NCBI GenBank assembly: GCA_016207545.1
Contig: JACQPO010000056.1
Location: 1-6,049, forward strand
Source: Methanobacteriota archaeon
GTDB taxonomy: Archaea > Thermoplasmatota > Thermoplasmata > RBG-16-68-12 > EA-27
DNA: 6,049 nucleotides
Reading direction: 5' to 3'
The position numbers and the translations under genes are program-made. This document shows, one piece after another, positions 1-4,681 of the stretch. The notes beneath the pieces are model-generated. The model was given only the letters and a program-made list of their open reading frames with translations. It did not search any database and had not been told where the DNA came from. Numbering within the stretch: the stretch's first letter is position 1; the number at the start of each line of letters is the position of its first letter.

Positions 1-500
1 CCCTCGCGCTGTTGTCCCCGACCCCCTCGCCTCTGACGGTCGGTCTGCGTCTGGTGGTGGCAAGCGTGCTCATCCTCGTCGGCCTTCTGCAGGCATTCGA
101 TCGCGGCACCCACGGGGCGATCGCCGCGCGGATTGCGGGCGCGTTCAACCGGCTCGCGGGCGGGGGGGAAGGCCCGCGGAGCCTCTTCCTGTACGGGTTC
201 GCGTACACCGCGATCGGGATCGGGTGCACGGGCCCCTTCCTCGCGTCCGTCGTCGTGCTCGGGTTCACCGCCGGCGGGTTCGGCCCCGCCCTCCTCGCGT
301 TCCTCGTGTTCGCGCTGACGATGGCGGCGCTCATGGTCGCCGTGGCCCTCGTGGCCCATGCACGGCCGAGGAGCGCGCGCGTCCTCGGCGAGAAGGCCAC
401 GCGGCTGAAGCGGTGGGCGGGCGCGGCCCTGGCAGCGTTCGGCGTCCTGCTCGCCTTTCTCACGGTCTTCCCGACCGCGCTGCGCCCCCTGTTCCCGTGA
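1..500 (+). CDS. CcdA/DsbD-type transmembrane thiol-disulfide transporter, C-terminal part (5' cut by window)
   Basis: The frame is open to the left edge with no stop and no convincing start. The only in-window candidate is a TTG at 12, so I treat the gene as 5'-partial. Counting from that TTG, four hydrophobic segments are visible at about residues 10-29, 60-86, 90-116 and 134-154. The second contains GIGCTGPF, with Cys72 next to a proline, which matches the membrane-embedded redox cysteine of the second three-helix half of CcdA proteins. Full CcdA has six helices and a matching cysteine near the N-terminus; the first two helices would lie off the window. The family moves reducing equivalents across the membrane to extracytoplasmic thioredoxin-like partners; that role is from family knowledge. 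The stop at 498-500 lies 7 nt from the stop of the convergent HxlR gene. Generic four-helix membrane protein is the alternative. Confidence 0.72.
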   Translation, partial: LALLSPTPSPLTVGLRLVVASVLILVGLLQAFDRGTHGAIAARIAGAFNRLAGGGEGPRSLFLYGFAYTAIGIGCTGPFLASVVVLGFTAGGFGPALLAFLVFALTMAALMVAVALVAHARPRSARVLGEKATRLKRWAGAALAAFGVLLAFLTVFPTALRPLFP

Positions 501-507
501 TCGTCGG

Positions 508-891
508 TCACGTTCCGGACGGGGCCCTTCGGTGGTCCCGGCGAAGTGCCCACCGCATCATGGGTAGCATCGAGCGCCACATGGTGCGCCCCTCGGCGGT
601 CAGCTGGTATTCCACCCTCGGGGGACGACCGGACAGCGATATCCGGGCGACGAGCCCCTCCCGTTCGAGCTCCCGCAACCGTTCCGTCAAGCTCTTCGGG
701 CTGACCCCGCCAAGCTTGCGCATCAAATCGTTGAACCGCAGCCGGCCGTGGTTGCCGAGGGTGCCGACGATCAGGATCGACCACTTCTTCCCGAGCACTT
801 GGACGACGCCCTCGAGGGAACAGGGGCAGATGTCTCCGGGTTCTCTCGCCATCGCGCACGTGGGCAGCACGGAGAGATCGCGACGCGTCAT
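508..891 (-). CDS. HxlR-family winged-helix transcriptional regulator
   Basis: This 127-aa cytoplasmic DNA-binding protein shows the full HxlR pattern. It has CPCSLEGVVQVLGKKW at about residues 22-37, then RFNDLMRKLGGVSPKSLTERL (52-72, recognition helix region), then a wing with GRPPRVEYQLTAEGR (88-102). Length fits the family. I chose the ATG at 889-891 because a purine-rich GGAGG/GAGGG lies just upstream and a TATA box at 932-941 predicts a transcript start near 910. Extending to a start at 1008 would place the promoter inside the gene. A second ATG at 852 has no ribosome site. Cysteines 12, 22 and 24 cluster before the HTH; some HxlR proteins (YodB, HypR) sense electrophiles or disulfide stress through an N-terminal Cys, so redox sensing is plausible but inferred. 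It is divergent from the Cys-rich ORF and A-type carrier gene and shares their TATA core, which suggests it controls them and itself. Confidence 0.88.
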   Translation of the reverse strand: MTRRDLSVLPTCAMAREPGDICPCSLEGVVQVLGKKWSILIVGTLGNHGRLRFNDLMRKLGGVSPKSLTERLRELEREGLVARISLSGRPPRVEYQLTAEGRTMWRSMLPMMRWALRRDHRRAPSGT

Positions 892-931
892 CCACCCTCG
901 CCTCCGAGGCGATTTCCGTATGGAAACTTGA

Positions 932-945
932 GGATATAAGTACTT
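932..945. promoter_or_regulatory. Shared divergent archaeal TATA box with overlapping AAGTACTT palindrome
   Basis: On the minus strand CTTATAT matches box A (YTTAWAn) and lies about 27 nt upstream of a predicted transcript start near 910, giving the HxlR gene a leader of about 20 nt. On the plus strand the same core reads ATATAAG, about 29 nt before the ATG at 966, which implies a leaderless transcript for the small Cys-rich ORF. The perfect 8-bp palindrome AAGTACTT (938-945) overlaps the core and could be part of a regulator site. The flanking sequence is A/T-rich against a GC-rich background. The promoter call is from sequence pattern; regulation is inferred. Confidence 0.6.
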
Positions 946-965
946 CAGAATGTATAGTGCTATCG

Positions 966-1082
966 ATGGCAGCGAATGTACGCGGGAAGCGTGGAATCCG
1001 AAGGTCACGCGGCGCGCGGACCCTCCCGGTCATCCGCGGCGCGTGCGCGTGCGGCTGCGGATGCGCGTGTTGCGCACCGTGA
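966..1082 (+). CDS. Small basic peptide with a C-terminal cysteine cluster (38 aa)
   Basis: No family is recognised. The ORF starts ATG 966-968 and ends TGA 1080-1082. The N-terminal two thirds are basic (many Arg/Lys), and the C-terminus carries CACGCGCACC at residues 27-36, six cysteines in ten residues. Support for a real gene is the TATA core centred about 29 nt before the ATG with no ribosome site in between, as expected for a leaderless archaeal message, and the stop lying inside the Shine-Dalgarno of the next gene, 9 nt from its GTG. It is in the same frame as that gene, so the two would be one ORF but for the TGA. Possible roles are metal or Fe-S binding, a thiol buffer, or a modified-peptide precursor; no maturase is visible here. 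It may instead be a chance reading of GC-rich leader or an N-terminal extension of the next protein. Confidence 0.45.
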   Translation: MAANVRGKRGIRRSRGARTLPVIRGACACGCGCACCAP

Positions 1083-1086
1083 GGGG
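1081..1086 (+). promoter_or_regulatory. Shine-Dalgarno fixing the GTG start of the A-type carrier-like gene
   Basis: GAGGGG with a 5-nt spacer to GTG 1092. It overlaps the TGA of the upstream small ORF, so translation of the two would be coupled by termination and restart. Confidence 0.55.
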
Positions 1087-1091
1087 CGCCC

Positions 1092-1430
1092 GTGCAGCCG
1101 CTTCCCCAGGCCAGCGAGCTAATCGAGCTGACCGACCGAGCCGCGCGGGTCATGAAGTCGGTGCTGCGAAACGCCCGCGGCCGGGGGATCCGCATCGTCG
1201 TGCTCAGCGAGAAGGGAGGGCGCAGCTACCGCCTCGCGGTGGGGGACCGTGCGAGGGCCTCCGACCTCGTGATTGAGCGCAAAGGCGTGCCCCTGTACGT
1301 CTCCCCCGCCCAATCCAAGGACATGCCCGAGATGCGGATCGACTACGTGCGAAGGGACGGCCGGGAGGGCTTCACGATTCAACCCCTTGGCGGCTGCGGT
1401 TGCGGCCCAGACTGCGCGTGCGGCGGCTAA
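1092..1430 (+). CDS. A-type Fe-S carrier-like protein (HesB/IscA fold) lacking the first cysteine
   Basis: The 112-aa protein follows the HesB/IscA layout: IELTDRAARVMKSVL (11-25), GIRIVVLSEKGGRSYRL (32-48), an acidic/hydrophobic middle with GVPLYVSPA, then MRIDYV (81-86) and GFTIQ before a Cys-rich end. A-type proteins carry or deliver Fe-S clusters using three cysteines, one in a GCxGxxY loop and two in a C-terminal CGCG. Here the loop reads SEKGGRSY with Lys41 at the cysteine position, while the tail is expanded to GCGCGPDCACGG (Cys 102, 104, 108, 110). Cluster binding would therefore have to use the tail or another partner. The start is GTG 1092; an in-frame TGA at 1080-1082 blocks extension and GAGGGG (1081-1086) sits 5 nt upstream. 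It follows the Cys-rich ORF, probably on the same transcript, and ends 4 nt from a convergent gene. Confidence 0.75.
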   Translation: MQPLPQASELIELTDRAARVMKSVLRNARGRGIRIVVLSEKGGRSYRLAVGDRARASDLVIERKGVPLYVSPAQSKDMPEMRIDYVRRDGREGFTIQPLGGCGCGPDCACGG

Positions 1431-1434
1431 GCGC

Positions 1435-1713
1435 CTAGCCGTACATCGTCTTCGGCTCGTCCGGCTTCGCCTTCGCCTCCTCCCGCTGCTCCACGATGTC
1501 GATGCTGAGGACCATGTGGCACGGGATGAGGCGGACCTTCCCCGCCAACTCCCGGTGCGACTCGTCCAACTCGATGCAGATCGCGTCGTCGGGCCCGATC
1601 GTCGCGTAGCCCCGGAACGTCCCGTGGCTCAGCATCGGCTTCTCCCGCGTCTCGACGGACATGATCCGGTACCGGCTGCCCTTCGTGAGCGCGACGAGCG
1701 CGTCCTCGGCCAT
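1435..1713 (-). CDS. Small Sm-like (beta-barrel) protein of unknown function, partner of the adjacent winged-helix regulator
   Basis: This 92-aa protein has no signal peptide or membrane segment. Residues about 15-76 alternate hydrophobic and polar residues as in a small beta barrel. TFRGYATIGPDDAICIEL (32-49) resembles an Sm1 motif (a strand, G-x-x-x-G turn, acidic loop, then a hydrophobic strand), and GKVRLIPCHMVLSIDIVEQ (58-76) resembles the Sm2 end. The last 16 residues are charged. The ATG at 1711-1713 is fixed by a strong GGAGGTGA just upstream. The frame is open much further upstream, but that part is the shadow of the regulator gene and the HMG-like remnant. The stop of the upstream regulator lies inside this ribosome site, so the two are translated as a unit. 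An RNA-binding or ligand-binding accessory role for the regulator is a guess; the Sm-like call is by pattern only. Confidence 0.72.
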   Translation of the reverse strand: MAEDALVALTKGSRYRIMSVETREKPMLSHGTFRGYATIGPDDAICIELDESHRELAGKVRLIPCHMVLSIDIVEQREEAKAKPDEPKTMYG

Positions 1714-1715
1714 CG

Positions 1716-1725
1716 TCACCTCCTC
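1716..1725 (-). promoter_or_regulatory. Strong Shine-Dalgarno overlapping the upstream stop codon
   Basis: Read on the minus strand this is GAGGAGGTGA, followed by CG and the ATG of the Sm-like gene. The TGA at 1716-1718 is the stop of the winged-helix gene. It decides the start of the downstream gene and couples the pair. Confidence 0.8.
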
Positions 1726-2189
1726 TGTTCCGCGAGCTTCTGGAGGTGCTCGACGGTCTTCCGGTAGTTCTCCATGGCGACCTCGACGTTCGCCTCCACG
1801 AAGTTCCACGCCTTCCCGAGGTTCCCGTACCGGATCCGATACCCCTTCCGCGTCGTCCCGCGGTCGTCGACCTCGACCTCGTCGAGCAGGTCGATCTCCT
1901 TCAGCTTGTTCAGGTGGCGGTACACGGTCGCCTTCGTCGTCTTCAGCTTCACCGCCACCTGGTCCGCGGTCCACCCGCGCTCCGGGCGGCTCAGGAAGCA
2001 TTCCACGAAGAGGCGGTACGGCACGCTCGCGTCGACGGACTTCGCGTCCGTCTTCGGGTTGTACCCCTTCGGGAGGTACCCAATCTGCTGGAGGAAAATC
2101 GTCGCCACGTCGTCGAGGTCCTTGAGCGGCGTGAGCGGCGTGTTGCTCACGACGGACAGCTCGAATCCCATCCCGCGGGCTATATCCAC
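1716..2189 (-). CDS. Winged-helix transcriptional regulator (ArsR/TrmB-like HTH)
   Basis: The longest form is 157 aa, starting GTG at 2187-2189. An ATG at 2169-2171 (151 aa, MGFELSVVSN) is an equally likely start; neither has a clear ribosome site or TATA. Residues about 20-55 form an N-terminal segment (PLTPLKDLDDVATIFLQQIGYLPKG) not seen in ordinary short ArsR proteins. A winged helix follows at about 57-127: RLFVECFLSRPERGW, then TADQVAVKLKTTKATVYRHL (recognition helix near KATVYRHLNKL), then a wing ending GYRIRYGN. A C-terminal helix with heptad-like spacing (about 128-157, WNFVEANVEVAMENYRKTVE) suggests dimerisation. The domain is typical of cytoplasmic DNA-binding repressors. It is coupled to the Sm-like gene 2 nt downstream. 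The target is unknown. Confidence 0.82.
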   Translation of the reverse strand: MDIARGMGFELSVVSNTPLTPLKDLDDVATIFLQQIGYLPKGYNPKTDAKSVDASVPYRLFVECFLSRPERGWTADQVAVKLKTTKATVYRHLNKLKEIDLLDEVEVDDRGTTRKGYRIRYGNLGKAWNFVEANVEVAMENYRKTVEHLQKLAEQRR

Positions 2190-2310
2190 GTGGGAAAGAT
2201 GAAGCTTCCGGCGCGAAACGTCGCGGGGAGGGCGCGACCGATGGTGGGAACGTGCGGGCTCCGAGCGTGGACGGTGGTGCGGCTCGCATTATGGGAGGGC
2301 CGCTCGACTG

Positions 2311-2571
2311 CCCCTCCATGTATTCGGAAATAAACAGGTTGTACCCCGACATTCCCCGGGCGCGGCGTTCGTATCCTTCGCGGTCCGCGGACGGAAGGCG
2401 CTGCCACGCGTGAACCGCGTCCGAGAAGGTCCGCCGTCGGATCCGCTGAAGTTCGGTCTTGGGATCGTGCGGCTTGGCGTGGGCACGGATGTACGGGATG
2501 CCCTTCCAGGTGGACGCCACGGTCTGCTTGCCTATCGTGCCGCGGAACCGGGTGCCGAAGACATTCGCGAT
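2311..2571 (-). pseudogene. Degenerate gene for a small HMG-box-like, phage/mobile-associated type protein
   Basis: The reading frame shows a recognisable layout: ANVFGTRFRGTIGKQTV, then STWKGIPYIRAHAKPHDPKT, then a helical FSDAVHAWQRLPSADREGYE and GMSGYNLFISEYM. This matches small proteins of prophages and genomes in which a K-G-x-x-Y-x-R strand precedes an HMG-box-like helical part. The segment before ANVFG has no ATG, GTG or TTG back to an in-frame stop at 2656-2658; the expected start position (2569-2571) reads ATC. The only in-frame start, GTG 2520, would remove the conserved N-terminus. At the other end no stop follows GYNLFISEYMEG, and the frame runs on as antisense-like nonsense through the next gene. 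A TATA-like CTTATAC (2661-2667) lies upstream on this strand. I infer a decayed gene; initiation at GTG 2520 or at ATC remains possible. The family assignment is from memory of the motif. Confidence 0.5.
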
Positions 2572-2659
2572 TCTCGTCCGATCACTCTCCTCTGGCCTGG
2601 GTGTGACGCGGGAGGCGATGGCGGAGGAAAAGGAAGAGCAGTTTGGTACGGCGTTTTAC

Positions 2660-2669
2660 GAGTATAAGA
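2660..2669 (-). promoter_or_regulatory. Possible archaeal TATA box upstream of the HMG-like remnant
   Basis: On the minus strand the site reads TCTTATACTC, containing a good YTTATAn core. A start about 27 nt downstream would give a leader of about 65 nt before 2571, with a GGAGAG-like ribosome site in it. The plus strand reads GTATAAG, but no gene follows on that strand before the RHS fragment. Confidence 0.35.
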
Positions 2670-2707
2670 GTCTTGCCGGAGGTCGGGGGCAGGAGCGATA
2701 CGAGAAC

Positions 2708-2745
2708 GAGGTTGGGACGAGGTTAGGACGAGGTTGGAGCGAGGC
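2708..2745 (+). repeat. 11-bp tandem repeat, about 3.5 copies
   Basis: Three consecutive 11-bp units GAGGTTGGGAC, GAGGTTAGGAC and GAGGTTGGAGC occupy 2708-2740, and a partial fourth (GAGGC) follows. Units differ at one to three positions. It lies in the gene-free stretch between the HMG-like remnant and the RHS fragment. No coding role is seen, since 11 bp is not a codon multiple. Confidence 0.7.
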
Positions 2746-2847
2746 TCTTCCGGAATGGTTGTTCGTCCGGACTAGCGAAATACCACGATCCCGGCGGCGG
2801 CCGGGGGGGGCGGGTGCCAGGCCCCGCCCAATCCGGAGTCCCCCTAG

Positions 2848-3765
2848 GATAGAGCCCTCGTCCCCTCAGGCTCCGTCTCCCTCCCCGTCAAGACGAACGG
2901 CGCCACGACCGCCACGTACGCGTACGACGGCCTCGGGCGCCGCGTGAAGGCGGTCGAGTACTCCGGCCTCAGCCTCGTCCACACGGTCTCCGGCTCATCC
3001 GCGACGCGGTACGTGTACGCCGCCGGCCTCCTCGTCGCCCGGGTCGCGGGCACCGCGACGTCGTACGTGCACCAAGACGCTTTGGGCTCGACCCGGGCGG
3101 TGAGCGACGGGTGCGGGAACTGGGCGTACGTCACGCAGTACGAGTCGTTCGGGAAGGAGTACGGGACCCAGGGCTCGTGGGCGAGCCCGAAGTACACCGC
3201 GCAATGGCGGGACGGGAGTCTGGGCCTGTACTACCTGTACCGGAGGTTCTACGACCCCGACCTCGGCCGGTTCCTCTCGCAGGACCCGATCCTCGGCCAC
3301 CTCACCGTGCCCCAATCGTTGGATCGATACACGTACACGGTCAACAATCCCCTGCGGTACGTCGACCCGACGGGGGAGTCGTGGTGGAACCCGTTCGACT
3401 GGGGCGCCGGGGCGCTCCAATTCTACATCGAACTCGGGAAGTCCGTCGGCCAGGCGCTGTCGAAGATCAACCCGCTCGACCTGCTCGACGCAGCGATGAC
3501 GGTCCTGGGGTTCATCCCCGGCCTGGACATCATCAGCGACGCGTACTTCCTCGGCCGCGCGCTGATCGACGTGGCCCTCGGGAGGGGCTCGTGGGCGGAC
3601 GTCGCGATGAACGCGGCCGCCTTGCTCCTGCCCGTCGGCTCCGTCCTGCGGGCATCCTCGGGGGACGATTCCGACGGGGACAGTTGGCCCCGCCCACCAG
3701 CGCTTGGACCGCCCGTTCCGCGACGGGCGAGCCCCTTTAATGCCGCCAGTCGCTATCGCGGAGCG
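2848..3765 (+). pseudogene. RHS/YD-repeat polymorphic-toxin protein fragment, truncated at both ends
   Basis: The frame opens after a TAG at 2845-2847 and enters RHS sequence at once (TYAYDGLGRRVKAVEY), before the only nearby start (GTG 2944). The large N-terminal RHS shell is therefore missing. From that GTG, YD-type repeats occupy residues 22-115, with the diagnostic core end YRRFYDPDLGRFLSQDP (99-115) and YTYTVNNPLRYVDPTG (129-144). Intact RHS proteins are a thousand or more residues long, form a hollow beta shell and carry a variable toxin after DPxG. Here a hydrophobic pre-toxin-like linker follows (about 160-235, with GFIPGLDIISDAYFLGRALI and LLLPVGSVL), then low-complexity sequence and no toxin domain. 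The frame stays open through the hicB start at 3766 to TAA 4015-4017, so an automatic call would fuse RHS and HicB; I take hicB as separate. No signal peptide, promoter or ribosome site is seen. Probably a displaced 3' cassette; an expressed orphan tip is the alternative. Confidence 0.75.
3735..3742 (+). promoter_or_regulatory. TATA box of the hicB remnant
   Basis: CTTTAATG, centred about 27 nt before the hicB ATG at 3766, in otherwise GC-rich sequence. This spacing implies a leaderless message and supports treating hicB as a separate gene from the RHS frame upstream. Confidence 0.5.
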
Positions 3766-3967
3766 ATGGAGTACCGGATTGTCCTGAGGAAGGGCCAGGA
3801 CGGGTACTACGTGGCCCAATGTTTGGAAGTTCCCGGCGCGATCAGCCAAGGCCGTACGAAGGAGGAGGCGCTTCGAAATGCGAAGGAAGCCCTCGAGCTC
3901 ATCCTCGAGGTCCTCAAGGCCGAGGCACGAAAGGGCCGAGATCGCCCGGGTGAAGGTGAATGCCTAA
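3766..3967 (+). pseudogene. hicB: HicB-family antitoxin with a +1 frameshift near its 3' end
   Basis: The first 56 codons encode a standard short HicB: MEYRIVLRKGQDGYYVAQCL, EVPGAISQGRTKEEALRNAK, then EALELILEVLKAEARK. This is the partial RNase H-like fold that masks the HicA toxin. In the present frame the tail then becomes unrelated sequence ending at TAA 4015-4017. One base further on, the codons from 3935 read AEIARVKVNA followed by TAA 3965-3967, a typical HicB ending. One extra G in the GGG run at 3933-3935 explains the shift. The ancestral stop overlaps the hicA ATG (3960) as in many archaeal hicBA pairs. The protein may still be made with a longer foreign tail and might still fold. 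The gene could also be intact, the shift being a sequencing error; I cannot tell from one sequence. Confidence 0.75.
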
Positions 3968-4045
3968 GCTGCCGTGGTGAGCGGGCGGCAGGCGGTCAGG
4001 GCGCTCTCGAAGATTAACCCGAAGTCCCCTGGCTCGCATCAACTC
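3960..4045 (+). pseudogene. hicA: Truncated, frameshifted hicA toxin remnant
   Basis: The ATG at 3960 overlaps the ancestral hicB stop. It reads MPKLP and then, after restoring one missing base at 3972-3973, VVSGRQAVRALSKI, the standard HicA N-terminus. A little further the same frame gives PGSHQLV, which may be the remains of the GSH motif that holds the catalytic histidine, but with a shortened interval from SKI. Beyond about 4045 there is no HicA similarity and the DNA is the antisense of the vapC end. As written, translation from this ATG stops at a TGA (3978-3980) after six codons. HicA is a small double-stranded-RNA-binding-fold mRNA interferase; this copy cannot encode a complete one. 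Confidence 0.6.
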
Positions 4046-4449
4046 GTCACGAGCGGCACGACGCGCACCGCCAGCCCGGGGAACGCCGCCAGAAGCCTGC
4101 GATCGCGCGTCCACAAGTGGTCCGCCCCGACTGCGACCACGGCGGCCATGTAGACGGCGTCGTCCGGGTCCACCATCTCCGCGCGTCTCACCAGGGGATG
4201 ATCGGCGGCGCGCACCAGACTCTCCTGCTTCACGACCCTCAACCCCGTCAGTCGGGTGACGCGCCTACGGAAGGCGGCCGGGGCGCATCCCGCCAGAGCG
4301 GCGAACTCTTCGGTGTGTTCCTCGAGTTCCGCGAAGAGGGGCTCGGGAGCGTACCACTCCACATCCTGACGGGACAGTTCGGACGCGGTCCAGCCCTTGG
4401 GCCGGACCAGGGCCGCGGCGACGATGTTCGCGTCAACGACGACGCGCAT
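4039..4449 (-). CDS. vapC: VapC-type PIN-domain ribonuclease toxin
   Basis: The 136-aa protein is a complete PIN domain. It opens with MRVVVDANIVAAAL (Asp6), has LFAELEEHTEEF with Glu41 in the usual acidic position, then VDPDDAVYMAAVVAVGAD (93-110; Asp96/Asp97) and LWTRDRRLL with Asp116. These acidic residues coordinate the metal in PIN nucleases, so the active site looks intact. VapC toxins cleave tRNA or rRNA when free of their antitoxin. The ATG at 4447-4449 lies inside the 3' end of the antitoxin gene (17-nt overlap), so translation is coupled; no strong separate ribosome site is seen. It ends convergent with the hicA remnant. The gene looks intact, in contrast to hicBA next to it. Confidence 0.9.
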   Translation of the reverse strand: MRVVVDANIVAAALVRPKGWTASELSRQDVEWYAPEPLFAELEEHTEEFAALAGCAPAAFRRRVTRLTGLRVVKQESLVRAADHPLVRRAEMVDPDDAVYMAAVVAVGADHLWTRDRRLLAAFPGLAVRVVPLVTS

Positions 4450-4675
4450 GGCGGGCCCGCCGGAACCGCTCCCCCGCGCCCCGCTTCAGCCTCTGCGCAA
4501 GTTCGCGAACCCTCAGGTCCTCCTCTTCCTGCAGTACTTGCCTGGCGAGTTCCAAGGCCCGCGCGTGGCGTACCACGGCGTCCCGGAAGACAGCGCTCCA
4601 ATTCACGTCGGGGTGCTGACGCATCAGCTCCTTGAGTTCGGCGGAGACCTCGAACGTGACCTTGGTGGATGCCAC
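4433..4675 (-). CDS. vapB: VapB-type ribbon-helix-helix antitoxin
   Basis: This 80-aa protein begins with a strand KVTFEVSAELK and two helices (ELMRQHPDVNWSAVFRDAVV), the ribbon-helix-helix layout of CopG/Arc-type antitoxins. A charged Arg/Glu-rich C-terminal arm (about 40-80) would wrap the PIN toxin. The start is GTG 4673-4675; a TATA-like CTTTATG about 30 nt upstream and no ribosome site suggest a nearly leaderless message. As in other VapB proteins, the N-terminal domain should bind an operator in its own promoter; a dyad is present at 4682-4701. The gene overlaps vapC by 17 nt. Confidence 0.87.
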   Translation of the reverse strand: MASTKVTFEVSAELKELMRQHPDVNWSAVFRDAVVRHARALELARQVLQEEEDLRVRELAQRLKRGAGERFRRARHARRR

Positions 4676-4681
4676 GTTGAA

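Noticed and set aside
508..1008. Longer HxlR start at 1008
   Set aside because: It would put the TATA box and palindrome inside the coding region, and the extra 39 residues have no family similarity.
950..1276. 108-codon plus-strand frame opening with ATG 950
   Set aside because: Arg/Pro-rich composition typical of an out-of-frame reading of GC-rich DNA; it overlaps the A-type carrier gene and has no ribosome site.
2281..2293. Weak TATA-like CATAATG upstream of the winged-helix gene on the minus strand
   Set aside because: About 100 nt from the start, with a poor match; not enough to call a promoter.
1435..2520. 361-codon minus-strand frame as one protein
   Set aside because: It joins the HMG-like remnant, the antisense-like shadow of the winged-helix gene and the Sm-like gene. 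The middle is Arg/Pro/Gly nonsense and a strong ribosome site marks the real start at 1713.
2618..2947. Possible small gene from ATG 2618 on the plus strand
   Set aside because: A GGGAGG lies only 2 nt before the ATG, but the product turns into Pro/Arg/Ser low complexity, crosses the 11-bp repeat and overlaps the RHS frame.
2995..3849. 284-codon minus-strand frame opposite the RHS fragment
   Set aside because: Arg/Val/Pro-rich antisense shadow of the recognisable RHS coding frame.
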